From CTSoil-075 sp964292325 (lineage in GTDB: Bacteria > Bacillota > Negativicutes > DSM-13327), in assembly GCA_964292325.1 (NCBI GenBank), contig CAXYVG010000028.1, positions 1 through 37,698 of the forward strand: 37,698 bases of DNA. Direction: 5' to 3'. Below the pieces are notes generated by a model. That model did not search any database and was not told where the DNA came from. It was given only the letters and a program-made list of their open reading frames with translations. The position numbers and the translations under genes were made by a program. This document shows positions 17,403-24,914 of this stretch, piece by piece (the stretch's first letter is position 1; the number at the start of each line of letters is the position of its first letter).

Positions 17403-19055
17403 ATGGCTAAACAAATTTTGTTTGATGAAGAAGCACGTCGTGCACTAGAAAGAGGCGTAAATGCTCTAGCTAATGCAGTAAAAGTTACACTTGGACCTAA
17501 GGGTCGTAATGTTGTTCTTGATAAAAAATTCGGTGCTCCTACTGTTACCAATGATGGTGTAACCATTGCTCGTGACATTGATTTGGAAGATCCGTTTGAA
17601 AATATGGGCGCACAACTTGTTAAAGAAGTTGCGACTAAAACAAATGATGTTGCTGGTGACGGTACTACTACTGCTACCCTTTTAGCACAAGCTATGGTTC
17701 GCGAAGGTATGCGTAATGTAGCTGCAGGCGCTAACCCTATGATTATTAAAAAAGGTATCGAAAAAGCAGTTACTACTTTGGTAGAAGAAATTAAAAAATC
17801 ATCCAAAAAAGTAGAAACAAAAGATGCAATTGCACAAGTTGCTTCTATCTCTGCAGCTGACGAAGAAATCGGTAACCTGATTGCGGAAGCTATGGAAAAA
17901 GTGGGTAAAGACGGTGTTATCACTGTTGAGGAATCCAAAGGTATGGGCACGAGCCTAGATGTAGTAGAAGGTATGCAATTTGACCGTGGCTACATTTCCC
18001 CTTACATGGTTACTGATACTGATAAAATGGAAGCGATTCTAAACGATCCATACATTTTGATCACGGATCGTAAAATCGGCGCGATTGCTGATTTGTTGCC
18101 TACATTAGAAAAAGTAGTACAACAGGGCCGCGAATTATTAATCCTTGCTGAAGATATTGAAGGCGAAGCATTAGCTACTTTGGTTGTGAATAAACTTCGT
18201 GGTACTTTCAAAGCGGTAGCTGTAAAGGCTCCTGGTTTTGGTGACCGTCGTAAAGCAATGCTAGAAGATATCGCTGCTCTTACTGGTGGTACTGTAGTAA
18301 CAGAAGAAATTGGTCGCAAACTTGACACTGTTGAACTTGTTGACCTTGGTCGTGCTCGCCAAGTACGTGTTTCTAAAGAAGAAACTACCATCATCGATGG
18401 TGCTGGTGATGCTACTGCTATCAAAGCACGTGTTAGCCAAATCAGAACCCAAATCGAAGATAGCACTTCTGATTTTGATAAAGAAAAACTGCAAGAACGT
18501 CTTGCTAAATTGGCTGGCGGCGTAGCGGTTATCCAAGTTGGTGCTGCTACTGAAGTAGAACTAAAAGAAAAGAAATACCGCATCGAAGATGCTTTGAATG
18601 CAACTCGCGCTGCAGTTGAAGAAGGTATCGTAGCTGGTGGTGGTACTACTTTCATCGATATTATCCCTGCTCTAGATGCTATTGCATCAACTGGTGATGA
18701 ATTGACTGGTGTAAATATCGTACGACGTGCGATTGAAGAACCAGTACGTCAAATTGCTCATAATGCAGGTTGCGAAGGTTCTATTATCGTAGAAAACGTG
18801 AAGAAAGCTGGTAAAGGTATTGGCTTTAATGCGTTGACTGAAGAATATGTAGATATGATCGCTACTGGTATTGTGGATCCTGCTAAAGTAACTCGTTCTG
18901 CACTACAAAATGCAGCGAGTATTGCAGCTATGGTATTGACTACTGAAACATTAGTTGCCGATAAGCCTGAAAAAGACGGTGGCGCTGCTGCTGCTGCCGC
19001 TATGGCTGGCATGGGCGGCATGGGCGGTATGGGTGGCATGGGCGGCATGATGTAA
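17403..19055 (+). CDS. groEL: Chaperonin GroEL (Hsp60)
   Basis: A 550-residue GroEL, the ATP-driven double-ring chaperonin. Key parts are LGPKGRNVVLDKKFG, the ATP-site VAGDGTTTATLLAQ, apical-domain segments, and the C-terminal Gly-Gly-Met tail. Length and sequence are normal. The codon composition is more C-ending and regular than in the neighbours, as expected of a highly expressed gene. It is followed by the terminator at 19146-19190; everything beyond that point for about 7 kb looks accessory. Confidence 0.97.
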   Translation: MAKQILFDEEARRALERGVNALANAVKVTLGPKGRNVVLDKKFGAPTVTNDGVTIARDIDLEDPFENMGAQLVKEVATKTNDVAGDGTTTATLLAQAMVREGMRNVAAGANPMIIKKGIEKAVTTLVEEIKKSSKKVETKDAIAQVASISAADEEIGNLIAEAMEKVGKDGVITVEESKGMGTSLDVVEGMQFDRGYISPYMVTDTDKMEAILNDPYILITDRKIGAIADLLPTLEKVVQQGRELLILAEDIEGEALATLVVNKLRGTFKAVAVKAPGFGDRRKAMLEDIAALTGGTVVTEEIGRKLDTVELVDLGRARQVRVSKEETTIIDGAGDATAIKARVSQIRTQIEDSTSDFDKEKLQERLAKLAGGVAVIQVGAATEVELKEKKYRIEDALNATRAAVEEGIVAGGGTTFIDIIPALDAIASTGDELTGVNIVRRAIEEPVRQIAHNAGCEGSIIVENVKKAGKGIGFNALTEEYVDMIATGIVDPAKVTRSALQNAASIAAMVLTTETLVADKPEKDGGAAAAAAMAGMGGMGGMGGMGGMM

Positions 19056-19145
19056 TTTGAGATCGTCAGCCCTTCCCGGCCGAAGGGTGTGAGTTCTTAG
19101 AAACATCAAAGCGTACCATTTTAGTACCGTAATTCATAAAAAATC

Positions 19146-19190
19146 GAGGTTGTCCACGAGTATCAAACTTGTGGGCGGCCTCTTTTTTAT
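19146..19190 (+). terminator. groEL terminator, copy 1 of a duplicated terminator
   Basis: A 12-bp stem with G-U pairs (GAGGTTGTCCAC / GTGGGCGGCCTC) and a T run. The 43-base unit 19146-19188 recurs at 25442-25484 with two mismatches. Confidence 0.8.
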
Positions 19191-19223
19191 TTTATAAAAT
19201 GTGCGTCATTATCATCATTTAAT

Positions 19224-19676
19224 GGTGATAATGATGAAGCAATAAAAGAGGTCATTGGGAAAATAAAAGCGGGTAACTGCTATATTTCTATTATATCAAC
19301 AGTTGAAATTATATCGGTAATCGGAAAGTACGCACGTGGGGGTGCTGGGGCGAATAATAAACGTATGAATCCGAGGGTTGTGAAACAATGGATTAAGCTT
19401 GTTGCGGACATGGTTTCGGGAGAGTCTCCTCTATTGTCATTATCAACAATTCCTTTTTCAGAGAAAACAATAGCCGAAGCTCAGATAATCATTCAATATG
19501 CACTAAAACATAATTTTGGATCTTTAGATGCTATAATAGCTGCAACTGCAAAAGAGTGCTGTTCTAATGAAGGCTATGAAAATACAATTTTAATTACGTC
19601 TGATAAAGGATTGAAGGCATGCTTAATAAAATGCGGAATTCCACATTGGGACGCATTTCGGCTAAATTGCTCATAG
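19224..19676 (+). pseudogene. PIN-domain toxin, 5'-truncated remnant
   Basis: The frame is open without a credible start from just after the groEL terminator to 19676. The N-terminal strand with the first catalytic Asp of PIN RNases is missing. What remains reads NDEAIKEVIGKIKAGNCYIS-IISTVEIISVIGKYAR, then SLDAIIAATAKE and ILITSDKGLKACL, the central helix and the later acidic residues of a VapC-like PIN domain. An ATG at 19365 gives 103 residues, but it starts in mid-domain. The cut falls at the terminator, so the deletion or insertion joined the two. No antitoxin gene is adjacent. A hairpin (19207-19233) lies at the junction. Confidence 0.6.
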
Positions 19677-20269
19677 TAGGTTAATCATTTCGCCTATCAA
19701 TGTTCATATACAATGCCTTCTTAGGACAGTAAATATTGGGGGAATGAATCGGCCCCCTAACCCCAAATCTTGGGGGGGAAGGCAGTCGTCGGATAACGCT
19801 GGTATGGTATAATGGAAATATTTTTAAACTTCTCCGCGTGGTTCAGGCTTTATTGTGCCTTAGTTTAATTGATGTCCCCACTGCTTGTGTTAGGATGATT
19901 CATTTTAAAGATAAAATGCAAAATTACAGGATTTTCCGTAGATTAATAGAAATACTAAGTAGAGTTGAGAACACGTAATCGATTTGGAAAATGATTACGT
20001 GTCCTGGAAAAATCTGAATTTATTATTTTATCATTTAAAACTGAAATGTTATGTGGTTATTGAATTAAAAACAGGTAAATCATGAACGGTTATAATTTTA
20101 TAGTAACCAGGTTCAATGGTAAGTTATTTGCATATATGGAATAGTAGACTGGGAAATATATTAATTAGGGAATTGTAAATCGGTAATAAGAAGTTGTTTG
20201 TGATGGTATCGATGATGAAGATTTGCCATCTGAGGCTGCTTTATTTTAAACAGAGGGAGCGGAAGAGGT
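19677..20269 (+). other. Non-coding stretch between PIN remnant and AlbA regulator
   Basis: No gene is seen. It contains a C/G-rich patch with runs of C and G (19751-19780), an orphan extended -10 (TGGTATAAT, 19805-19813) that could start a short transcript, a 20-bp sequence (19942-19961) repeated at 37676-37695, and a perfect 10-bp inverted repeat (19971-19980 with 19993-20002). Confidence 0.5.
19942..19961 (+). repeat. 20-bp direct repeat, copy 1
   Basis: Identical to 37676-37695 over 20 bases, with a T-rich TTTTCC sequence just upstream in both copies. It may be an attachment-site pair flanking 17.7 kb, or simply a dispersed repeat. Confidence 0.5.
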
Positions 20270-21658
20270 TTGTCAAAACAATATCAGGATTTTCTTGCGA
20301 TGCAAGAAAGTGAGACAGTCGAATTTAAAGAAAGATGGGATGATTCGACGGCTTTAAAGGCATTATCGGCTTTTGGCAACACTCGGGGCGGAGTGTTTGT
20401 TGTAGGTATGACAGATGCGAGGCAACTAGCAGGTTGGAAAGTGTCTGACCGTGAATTAGAACAGATCGTCAGCAAAATCAGCGACGTACTCAGGGTTCAT
20501 CCTACCGTTGTTGAGAGAATAAGAGCCACGGATGATGCTGAACTATTAGTGGTAAAGATGCCGGCTATTTCGATACCGATACCTTATCAAGGTCGATATT
20601 ACCGACGTATAGGCAATAGCACAAGAGAAATCATGCCAGTTGATTTGGGAAGATTTTTGTTGGAACGCTTAGGGACTACTTGGGATGGATTAGCCGGTGA
20701 TTATGGTATCGAGGCTCTTGATCCAGAGGCAATTGAAACTTTTATTGGTTTTGCTAGAGAGCGGCTGCCGCTTATTTCCTCAGGCGAGGGTTGGGTTTCT
20801 ATATTGGACAAACTACAGCTCATGGAGGATGGGAAGGTACTTAGAGCAGCATTACTGCTATTTGCAAAAAACCCGCAGAAATTTTTTCCTAATGCCAGGG
20901 TTCGTATAGGGCGCTTTAAAGATGCGGTAACCATGCTTGATGACAAAATGATTGAAGGGAATTTATGGCAGCAGGTTGATACGACGATGAAACAACTTAT
21001 GCAGTATATTCAGGTTCGCTATGAGTTTTCCAAGGAGGCTAGTATATCGTCTGGAATTGAAAACATGCGACGGCGTGAAGTTTGGGACTACCCGATTGAT
21101 GCGCTGCGCGAAGCCGTTATGAATGCCTTGGTGCATCGTGATTATATGAGTATGGAAAATATTCATATACGGGTGTTTGATGATCGTATTACCATCACCA
21201 ATCCAGGAGGGTTGCCAGAAGGAATAACCATTGATGATCTAAGAAAAGATGAGCATCCATCGGTGCCTCGTAATCCATTGATGGCTCAGGTTGTATATTA
21301 TGCCAATTTAATTGAAAAATGGGGAACTGGCATTACGAGAATTCGCCAGGCCTTTGCAGCACAAGGGTTAGTGGAGCCGGAGCTGACGGCAAATGATGCA
21401 AGGTTTACGATCAGCTTGTATAAGAGAGCGATAAAAGAAAATGCTACCTCAGATATTCAGTTGACCGAACAACAAAAGAAGGCCATCGCCTTTGTCAAAG
21501 AAAACGGAAAAATTACAAATAAGCAGTGCTGTGAAATTGTCGGCTATTCTGATGAGGCTACCCGGCGTATGCTTAAAGATTTAGTGCAAAAAGATATTTT
21601 AAAAATGCAGGGGAAGGGGCGCAACGTACATTATATTTTGCACGCAGTTGGCGATTAG
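20270..21658 (+). CDS. AlbA_2 / HATPase_c_4 domain regulator (RecG-related, COG2865)
   Basis: A 462-residue protein with an N-terminal Schlafen AlbA_2-type domain (~10-125; ESETVEFKERWDD, FGNTRGGVFVVGMTD, YYRRIGNSTREIM). An ATPase-like HATPase_c_4 region follows (~275-375; REAVMNALVHRDY, ITITNPGGLPEGI, PRNPLMAQVVYYANLIEKWGTGI), and then a C-terminal winged helix (~400-455). Proteins of this plan are usually called putative transcriptional regulators, and some occur in defence islands; the true role is unknown. The start is a TTG with AGAGGGAG about ten bases upstream. The stop lies in the first unit of an 11-bp tandem repeat. It has no operon partner. Confidence 0.75.
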   Translation: MSKQYQDFLAMQESETVEFKERWDDSTALKALSAFGNTRGGVFVVGMTDARQLAGWKVSDRELEQIVSKISDVLRVHPTVVERIRATDDAELLVVKMPAISIPIPYQGRYYRRIGNSTREIMPVDLGRFLLERLGTTWDGLAGDYGIEALDPEAIETFIGFARERLPLISSGEGWVSILDKLQLMEDGKVLRAALLLFAKNPQKFFPNARVRIGRFKDAVTMLDDKMIEGNLWQQVDTTMKQLMQYIQVRYEFSKEASISSGIENMRRREVWDYPIDALREAVMNALVHRDYMSMENIHIRVFDDRITITNPGGLPEGITIDDLRKDEHPSVPRNPLMAQVVYYANLIEKWGTGITRIRQAFAAQGLVEPELTANDARFTISLYKRAIKENATSDIQLTEQQKKAIAFVKENGKITNKQCCEIVGYSDEATRRMLKDLVQKDILKMQGKGRNVHYILHAVGD

Positions 21659-21702
21659 TTGGCGATTAGTTGGCGATTGTGGTGATTAGTTGGTGATTAT
21701 TG
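21648..21702 (+). repeat. 11-bp tandem repeat across the AlbA-regulator stop codon
   Basis: Unit TTGGCGATTAG, two perfect copies (21648-21658, 21659-21669) and three decaying ones. The first copy encodes the last residues and the TAG stop. Confidence 0.85.
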
Positions 21703-21822
21703 AGATGGTTATGGAAAATAGTTGTATTGTAGTCACAGAAAGATACATCGAAGCCGTAGTGGTTTTCAAAAAGATGCCTGTAATGAAATCATTACGTTGG
21801 TTAATTGGTGTAGTGATGTATA

Positions 21823-21967
21823 GGACAATTTTCTTCGAATAAAACACAAGTGGCGTATAAGTGGCGCATAGAGATGTGCAAAAAGCCTTGAAATTTGTGA
21901 TTTTATCTATGCGCCACTATTAAAAGTGAAAATCAAAAGTGGCGCATAAAATTGTATAAAAACAAGT
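21823..21967 (+). repeat. Structured dispersed repeat, copy 1
   Basis: About 135 bases shared with 24438-24571. The motif AGTGGCGCATA occurs repeatedly, including a perfect 13-bp inverted pair (21860-21872 with 21906-21918) and a further direct copy at 21939-21949. Copy 1 has an extra ~10-base motif unit. Confidence 0.85.
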
Positions 21968-22019
21968 ATTAGTTATGAGAGTATGATTTTCTTAGATGAT
22001 TTTATTTATTGAGATGTTG

Positions 22020-22280
22020 CAGCGATTAGAAAGCGAGTGCGAGCCACAAGACGAGGGATGCGGCCGCAAAAGTAATCGAGCAGTTCCGGCGATAGCCGGT
22101 GAGCGCAGCGCACGAAGCTGAAATGAAGCGCAAAGTCACTTGATAAAATAGAGTGCGACCACGAGCAGACTAGCGGAGGTCAGGAGCCGCCGGTCACAGC
22201 TACTGGCATAAGAGTAGGTAGTAGTTGTAAAAACGTGGACGAGTGGCTTCTGGCTGGAGTGAGGAACGAACGGAACCTTA
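22020..22280 (+). other. GC-rich structured non-coding segment, possible RNA or repeat
   Basis: Much richer in G and C than the flanking DNA, with no sustained reading frame. It contains several short palindromes, for example GCGGCCGC, CCGGC-GATA-GCCGG near 22087-22100, and GCGC-rich pairs. It matches no RNA family that could be recognised by eye. Confidence 0.35.
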
Positions 22281-22291
22281 TGATTAATTCA

Positions 22292-22347
22292 AAAGAATAT
22301 TTTCCTGATTAATGGGGAGTGGTCCATTAATCAGGAAAATATTCTTT
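22292..22347. repeat. 24-bp perfect inverted repeat
   Basis: Arms 22292-22315 and 22324-22347 are perfect complements around an 8-base loop. The 3' flank (CATTTCTGG) is a poor T tract, so a simple terminator is not assured. Confidence 0.9.
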
Positions 22348-22722
22348 CATTTCTGGAAAAACGTTGATCAAGAAGCAATAGGTTATACTGTTTTTGATCC
22401 ATTGATATTAATAAAAACAGAGAATGACTACTTGCTTTCCTGATAATTTGCAAGGGAATTAGTTAGCGTGGATAGCCGCAATTTCTGCGTAATAATTTTT
22501 AGAAAATTTCAAATTATTTCCGAAAGATTGAAGGAGTTAAATAACATAACAGCGAATAATAAATATTGTAAATTATTGTATTTTTGACCTTGCATTTTAA
22601 ATTATGATAAAAGTATTGATATAAATGCAACAATGGTGGAGATAAAAATCGACAGGGCTATGATTCATACATCCGATGTATGTTTCGTGTTAATATGGTA
22701 TTATATAGGAAGGGGATTGAGT

Positions 22723-22971
22723 ATGCGTATTAAAAGCGTTGCTAATGGGAAAAATTTGGGTGCCGATAGTATTGATTGCCACTGGCAAGAATTTGTATTT
22801 AAAAGGATAGATTCTATCAGCGAAGAGTCCTTACATGAAATTGAAATACTCCTTGGCCAAATTGATAAAAATTTAGCAGGCGCTATAAAAGAGCACATAC
22901 TCGAAAGAGATATTAAGATATCATATACTTGCTATAATCAAGGAATTATTGACGGAATGAAAATATCTTAG
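22723..22971 (+). CDS. Small hypothetical protein
   Basis: An 82-residue acidic, mostly helical protein with no family recognised. AGGAAGGGG six bases before the ATG at 22723 marks this start; a longer frame from 22633 has no ribosome site. The C-terminal part (SLHEIEILLGQIDKNLAGAIKEH ... YNQGIIDGMKIS) looks like two helices followed by a 'Y..G..DG' end seen in some small helical Bacillota proteins. It stands alone between a possible promoter and a strong terminator, which supports its being expressed. Confidence 0.5.
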   Translation: MRIKSVANGKNLGADSIDCHWQEFVFKRIDSISEESLHEIEILLGQIDKNLAGAIKEHILERDIKISYTCYNQGIIDGMKIS

Positions 22972-22994
22972 AGCCTATATATATAAAGACATAG

Positions 22995-23048
22995 GGTACT
23001 ATTTTGGTACTGCGACTGAAAAGTACCACAATAGTACCGCTTTTTTTT
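22995..23048 (+). terminator. Terminator with repeated GGTACT motifs
   Basis: A long stem made of two blocks (GGTACTATT..GGTACT pairing with AGTACC..AATAGTACC) and a run of eight T, just after the small hypothetical gene. Confidence 0.85.
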
Positions 23049-23141
23049 ATAAGCATTACCGCTAATACAAAACCAAACAAAATATATTCATTGACGGAGA
23101 TCATTATATGTAAGAAACGAGCTTTATATGGGGGAATATCT

Positions 23142-23270
23142 ATGATCGATGGGAATAAATTAATAATCACGTTTGAGATAATAAAGTTAACAAATAAGAA
23201 CATGTTAAATCAAATGGATAGAAATGATTGTTTTTTAACCAAATATAGTATTTGTATTTACAATCTGTAA
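23142..23270 (+). CDS. Possible 42-residue peptide
   Basis: ATG at 23142 preceded by GGGGGA, ending at 23270. The peptide (MIDGNKLIITFEIIKL...) has no recognisable family and overlaps the promoter of the next operon, so it may be chance. The rest of the 331-base gap between 22971 and 23303 holds the terminator at 22995 and the operator-promoter at 23252. Confidence 0.2.
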   Translation: MIDGNKLIITFEIIKLTNKNMLNQMDRNDCFLTKYSICIYNL

Positions 23271-23280
23271 ATACTATAAT
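23252..23280 (+). promoter_or_regulatory. Promoter with operator-like palindrome for the PanA-type pair
   Basis: TTGTAT (23252-23257), 17 bases, TATAAT (23275-23280). A perfect 9-bp inverted repeat GTATTTACA-ATC-TGTAAATAC (23254-23274) fills the spacer, an ideal place for a repressor. Confidence 0.7.
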
Positions 23281-23302
23281 ACTAATGAAAGGTGGTGATT
23301 TT

Positions 23303-23755
23303 ATGTCTAATCATACAGCATTAGATGTTGCAAAATGGTTTTTGCAACGCAATAATACGGAAATGAAACTCAGAGATTCAGAGTATATTTCACACCTTAA
23401 ACTTCAAAAACTTCTTTACTATGCACAAGGTATATTCTCAGGAATTCACGGCGATCCACTTTTTAATGAGAAAATTTGGGCATGGGCGCACGGTCCAGTT
23501 GTAAATGAAGTATATCAAGAATATAAAGATTATGGCTCTCGCGGAATTGATAAAGATTGTCAACCAACCGAAGAATATTCAATACAAGAAGAAAATGCAC
23601 TAGAAATGGCATATGAAAATTTCGGTCAATACTCAGCATGGATGTTACGCAATATGACTCATAATGAACGACCTTGGAAAGAAACACCTATTAACGATGT
23701 AATACCTTTTACTCTAATACGTGATTTTTTTAAAGAGGAATATATAGAAGAATGA
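23303..23755 (+). CDS. Panacea-domain (DUF4065/GepA-like) antitoxin
   Basis: A 150-residue protein of the Panacea family, first known as phage GepA. It shows ALDVAKWFLQRN, ISHLKLQKLLYYAQGIFSGIHGDPLFNEKIWAWAHGPVVNEVYQEYKDYG and the C-terminal NERPWKE typical of the family. Panacea proteins act as antitoxins for many unrelated toxins. The ATG at 23303 has AAAGGTGG upstream; a longer frame from 23252 runs through the promoter. The next gene overlaps its end by four bases (ATGA), as expected for a toxin partner. Confidence 0.82.
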   Translation: MSNHTALDVAKWFLQRNNTEMKLRDSEYISHLKLQKLLYYAQGIFSGIHGDPLFNEKIWAWAHGPVVNEVYQEYKDYGSRGIDKDCQPTEEYSIQEENALEMAYENFGQYSAWMLRNMTHNERPWKETPINDVIPFTLIRDFFKEEYIEE

Positions 23756-24204
23756 AAATAAAAATTAAGCAGAAAGAAAAATTGAAAGTTAGTAAATATG
23801 AAGGTAATGTTTCTTGTCGTAATGATAGGGCAATGCCTTTATTTTCTTTTGCATATTCAACAGATAAAAATGATTATAATTTTGAATTTTATGGAAATGA
23901 TTTTCGTAATGAATTAAAGACTAGGAAAAGTTTGGATGTTTTGTTAAAAGAGTTATCACAAAAGACGTGGTTAGAATTAAGTAGAAGAACAAAATACCAA
24001 ATTGGAGGATTTGAAAAACTTAGATATGATCAAATAAATGTTTCTCCTGTAAATTTAACAATGCCAAAAGATGAAAATATATTGAGCTTTAGATTCGGAT
24101 CTGCTGATGCATATAGATTACTTGGATGTAGAAAAGATGGATGTAATGTTTTATATGTAATAGGATATGATTTTGATTTTTCAGCATATGATCATGGCAA
24201 TTAG
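23752..24204 (+). CDS. Probable toxin partner of the Panacea antitoxin
   Basis: A 150-residue basic protein. The N-terminal half is strand-rich (SFAYSTDKNDYNFEFYG); the C-terminal half reads LSFRFGSADAYRLLGCRKDG-CNVLYVIGYDFDFSAYDHG. The last stretch resembles the 'lGfr...vlyvigiD.....Y.HG' ends of uncharacterised toxin-like proteins found beside antitoxins. No catalytic motif could be named. The ATGA overlap with the Panacea gene is the main evidence for its role. Both genes look intact, unlike the other toxin genes in this accessory stretch. Confidence 0.55.
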   Translation: MKIKIKQKEKLKVSKYEGNVSCRNDRAMPLFSFAYSTDKNDYNFEFYGNDFRNELKTRKSLDVLLKELSQKTWLELSRRTKYQIGGFEKLRYDQINVSPVNLTMPKDENILSFRFGSADAYRLLGCRKDGCNVLYVIGYDFDFSAYDHGN

Positions 24205-24288
24205 TCATCACCCAGCATGAATTAATGATTAAAAAGTATTCCGTCGCATTGTTATGCTACTTTCTGTAAGAACATATTAGCTCAGAAA

Positions 24289-24495
24289 ATGGTACGCTTG
24301 CATGGCAGTAATGATGATAAAGTACTAAGGATTGATCGACTGCCAAAATTTGTACGAGATTTTGCTCGCAAGCACAAGCTTATGATGAACGATATCGTAG
24401 AGTCCTATAGATTTACAGGATATGTTGACAGTGAAATGGATAATTTTCTTCGAATAAAACATAAGTGGCGCATAGAGATGTGTAAAAACGCTTAA
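24289..24495 (+). CDS. Small hypothetical ORF ending in the dispersed repeat
   Basis: A 68-residue frame, MVRLHGSNDDKVLRIDRLP..., without a ribosome site. Its last ~18 codons lie within repeat copy 2 (24438-24571). It reads protein-like up to that point (KFVRDFARKHKLMMNDIVESY) and may be a gene scrap fused to the repeat. In copy 1 the same frame is broken by a 10-base difference. No function is suggested. Confidence 0.3.
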   Translation: MVRLHGSNDDKVLRIDRLPKFVRDFARKHKLMMNDIVESYRFTGYVDSEMDNFLRIKHKWRIEMCKNA

Positions 24496-24571
24496 AAATC
24501 GTGGCTTTGTCTATGCGCCAATATTAAAACTGAAAAATTAAAGTGGCACATAGAATTGTATAAAAATAAGT
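24438..24571 (+). repeat. Structured dispersed repeat, copy 2
   Basis: Counterpart of 21823-21967. Inverted arms TGGCGCATAGA (24466-24476) and TCTATGCGCCA (24510-24520), plus a diverged direct motif at 24542-24552. Confidence 0.85.
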
Positions 24572-24577
24572 TTCATA

Positions 24578-24682
24578 GGTGTTCCTGGATTTTCGGTACA
24601 AAATCTGTGGCGAATCAAACAGTTTTATGAAAAGTATTCGGAAAATGAAAAACTCTCACTGCTGGTGAGAGTTTTTAGTTGG
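24578..24682 (+). pseudogene. YhcG/DUF1016 N-terminal domain fragment
   Basis: Between the dispersed repeat and the broken RelE gene, one frame reads GVPGFSVQNLWRIKQFYEKY then SENEKLSLLVRVFSW. This is a very recognisable piece of the DUF1016 N-terminal domain (family pattern GFS..NL..M..FY..Y ... LVREISW) of PDDEXK YhcG-type nucleases often found in accessory islands. Both ends are missing, so only about 35 residues remain. The last part coincides with a hairpin that may now serve as a terminator. Confidence 0.55.
24648..24676. terminator. Possible bidirectional terminator
   Basis: Stem AAAAACTCTCAC / GTGAGAGTTTTT with a short loop, lying between the plus-strand genes and the minus-strand RelBE remnant. 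It could serve both strands. It overlaps the DUF1016 scrap, so the hairpin might be coincidental. Confidence 0.55.
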
Positions 24683-24685
24683 TTT

Positions 24686-24914
24686 TTATTTATACACGTC
24701 ACCTCTAGGGCGAATAGTAATGACATATATTATTAAAATATCATTTTCAATTTTGTAAATAATTCGCTAGTTACCAACACGCAGTCTGATTTGATCTGGT
24801 CTCCCGGTTAGCGGTTTTATATCCACACTTAACAATACGCTCTTTTGTTGGTCTATCAAGTTTTGAAAGATAAGTTTGAGCGGGCTTTGATAACTGGACG
24901 CTATATTCCTTCAT
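24686..24914 (-). pseudogene. RelE-family toxin, broken by an internal deletion/frameshift and a stop
   Basis: The minus strand begins MKEYSVQLSKPAQTYLSKLD..PTKERIVK, a clear RelE N-terminus. It then loses roughly 14 codons and shifts frame near 24825-24832. The other frame continues DIKPLTGRPDQIRLRVGN, then a TAG stop (24767-24769) where the family has Tyr, then RIIYKIENDILIIYVITIRP to the natural end at 24686. Two independent lesions mean no functional mRNA interferase can be made. The start overlaps the upstream antitoxin gene by 14 bases, the usual antitoxin-first arrangement. Confidence 0.82.

Larger units (their letters stand above)
21703..22722 (+). other. Non-coding repeat-rich kilobase
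   Basis: No gene is seen over about 1 kb. In order it holds: a structured repeat unit (21823-21967), a GC-rich stretch with many small palindromes (22020-22280), a 24-bp perfect inverted repeat (22292-22347), an AT-rich featureless part (22360-22570), and a possible promoter (TTGACC at 22584, extended -10 TGATAAAAG at 22605-22613) for the small gene at 22723. Confidence 0.6.

Noticed and set aside
17279..18655. Long minus-strand frames opposite groEL
   Set aside because: They are antisense shadows of a highly conserved, codon-biased gene; their products are low-complexity Ser/Ala/Thr-rich and lack ribosome sites.
22946..23270. Frames on both strands across the terminator at 22995-23048
   Set aside because: They include the hairpin and T run in their coding part and have no ribosome site; only the inner 23142 peptide was kept, at low confidence.
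21648..24571. CRISPR array
   Set aside because: The repeats are few, unequal and irregularly spaced, without unique spacers or cas genes.
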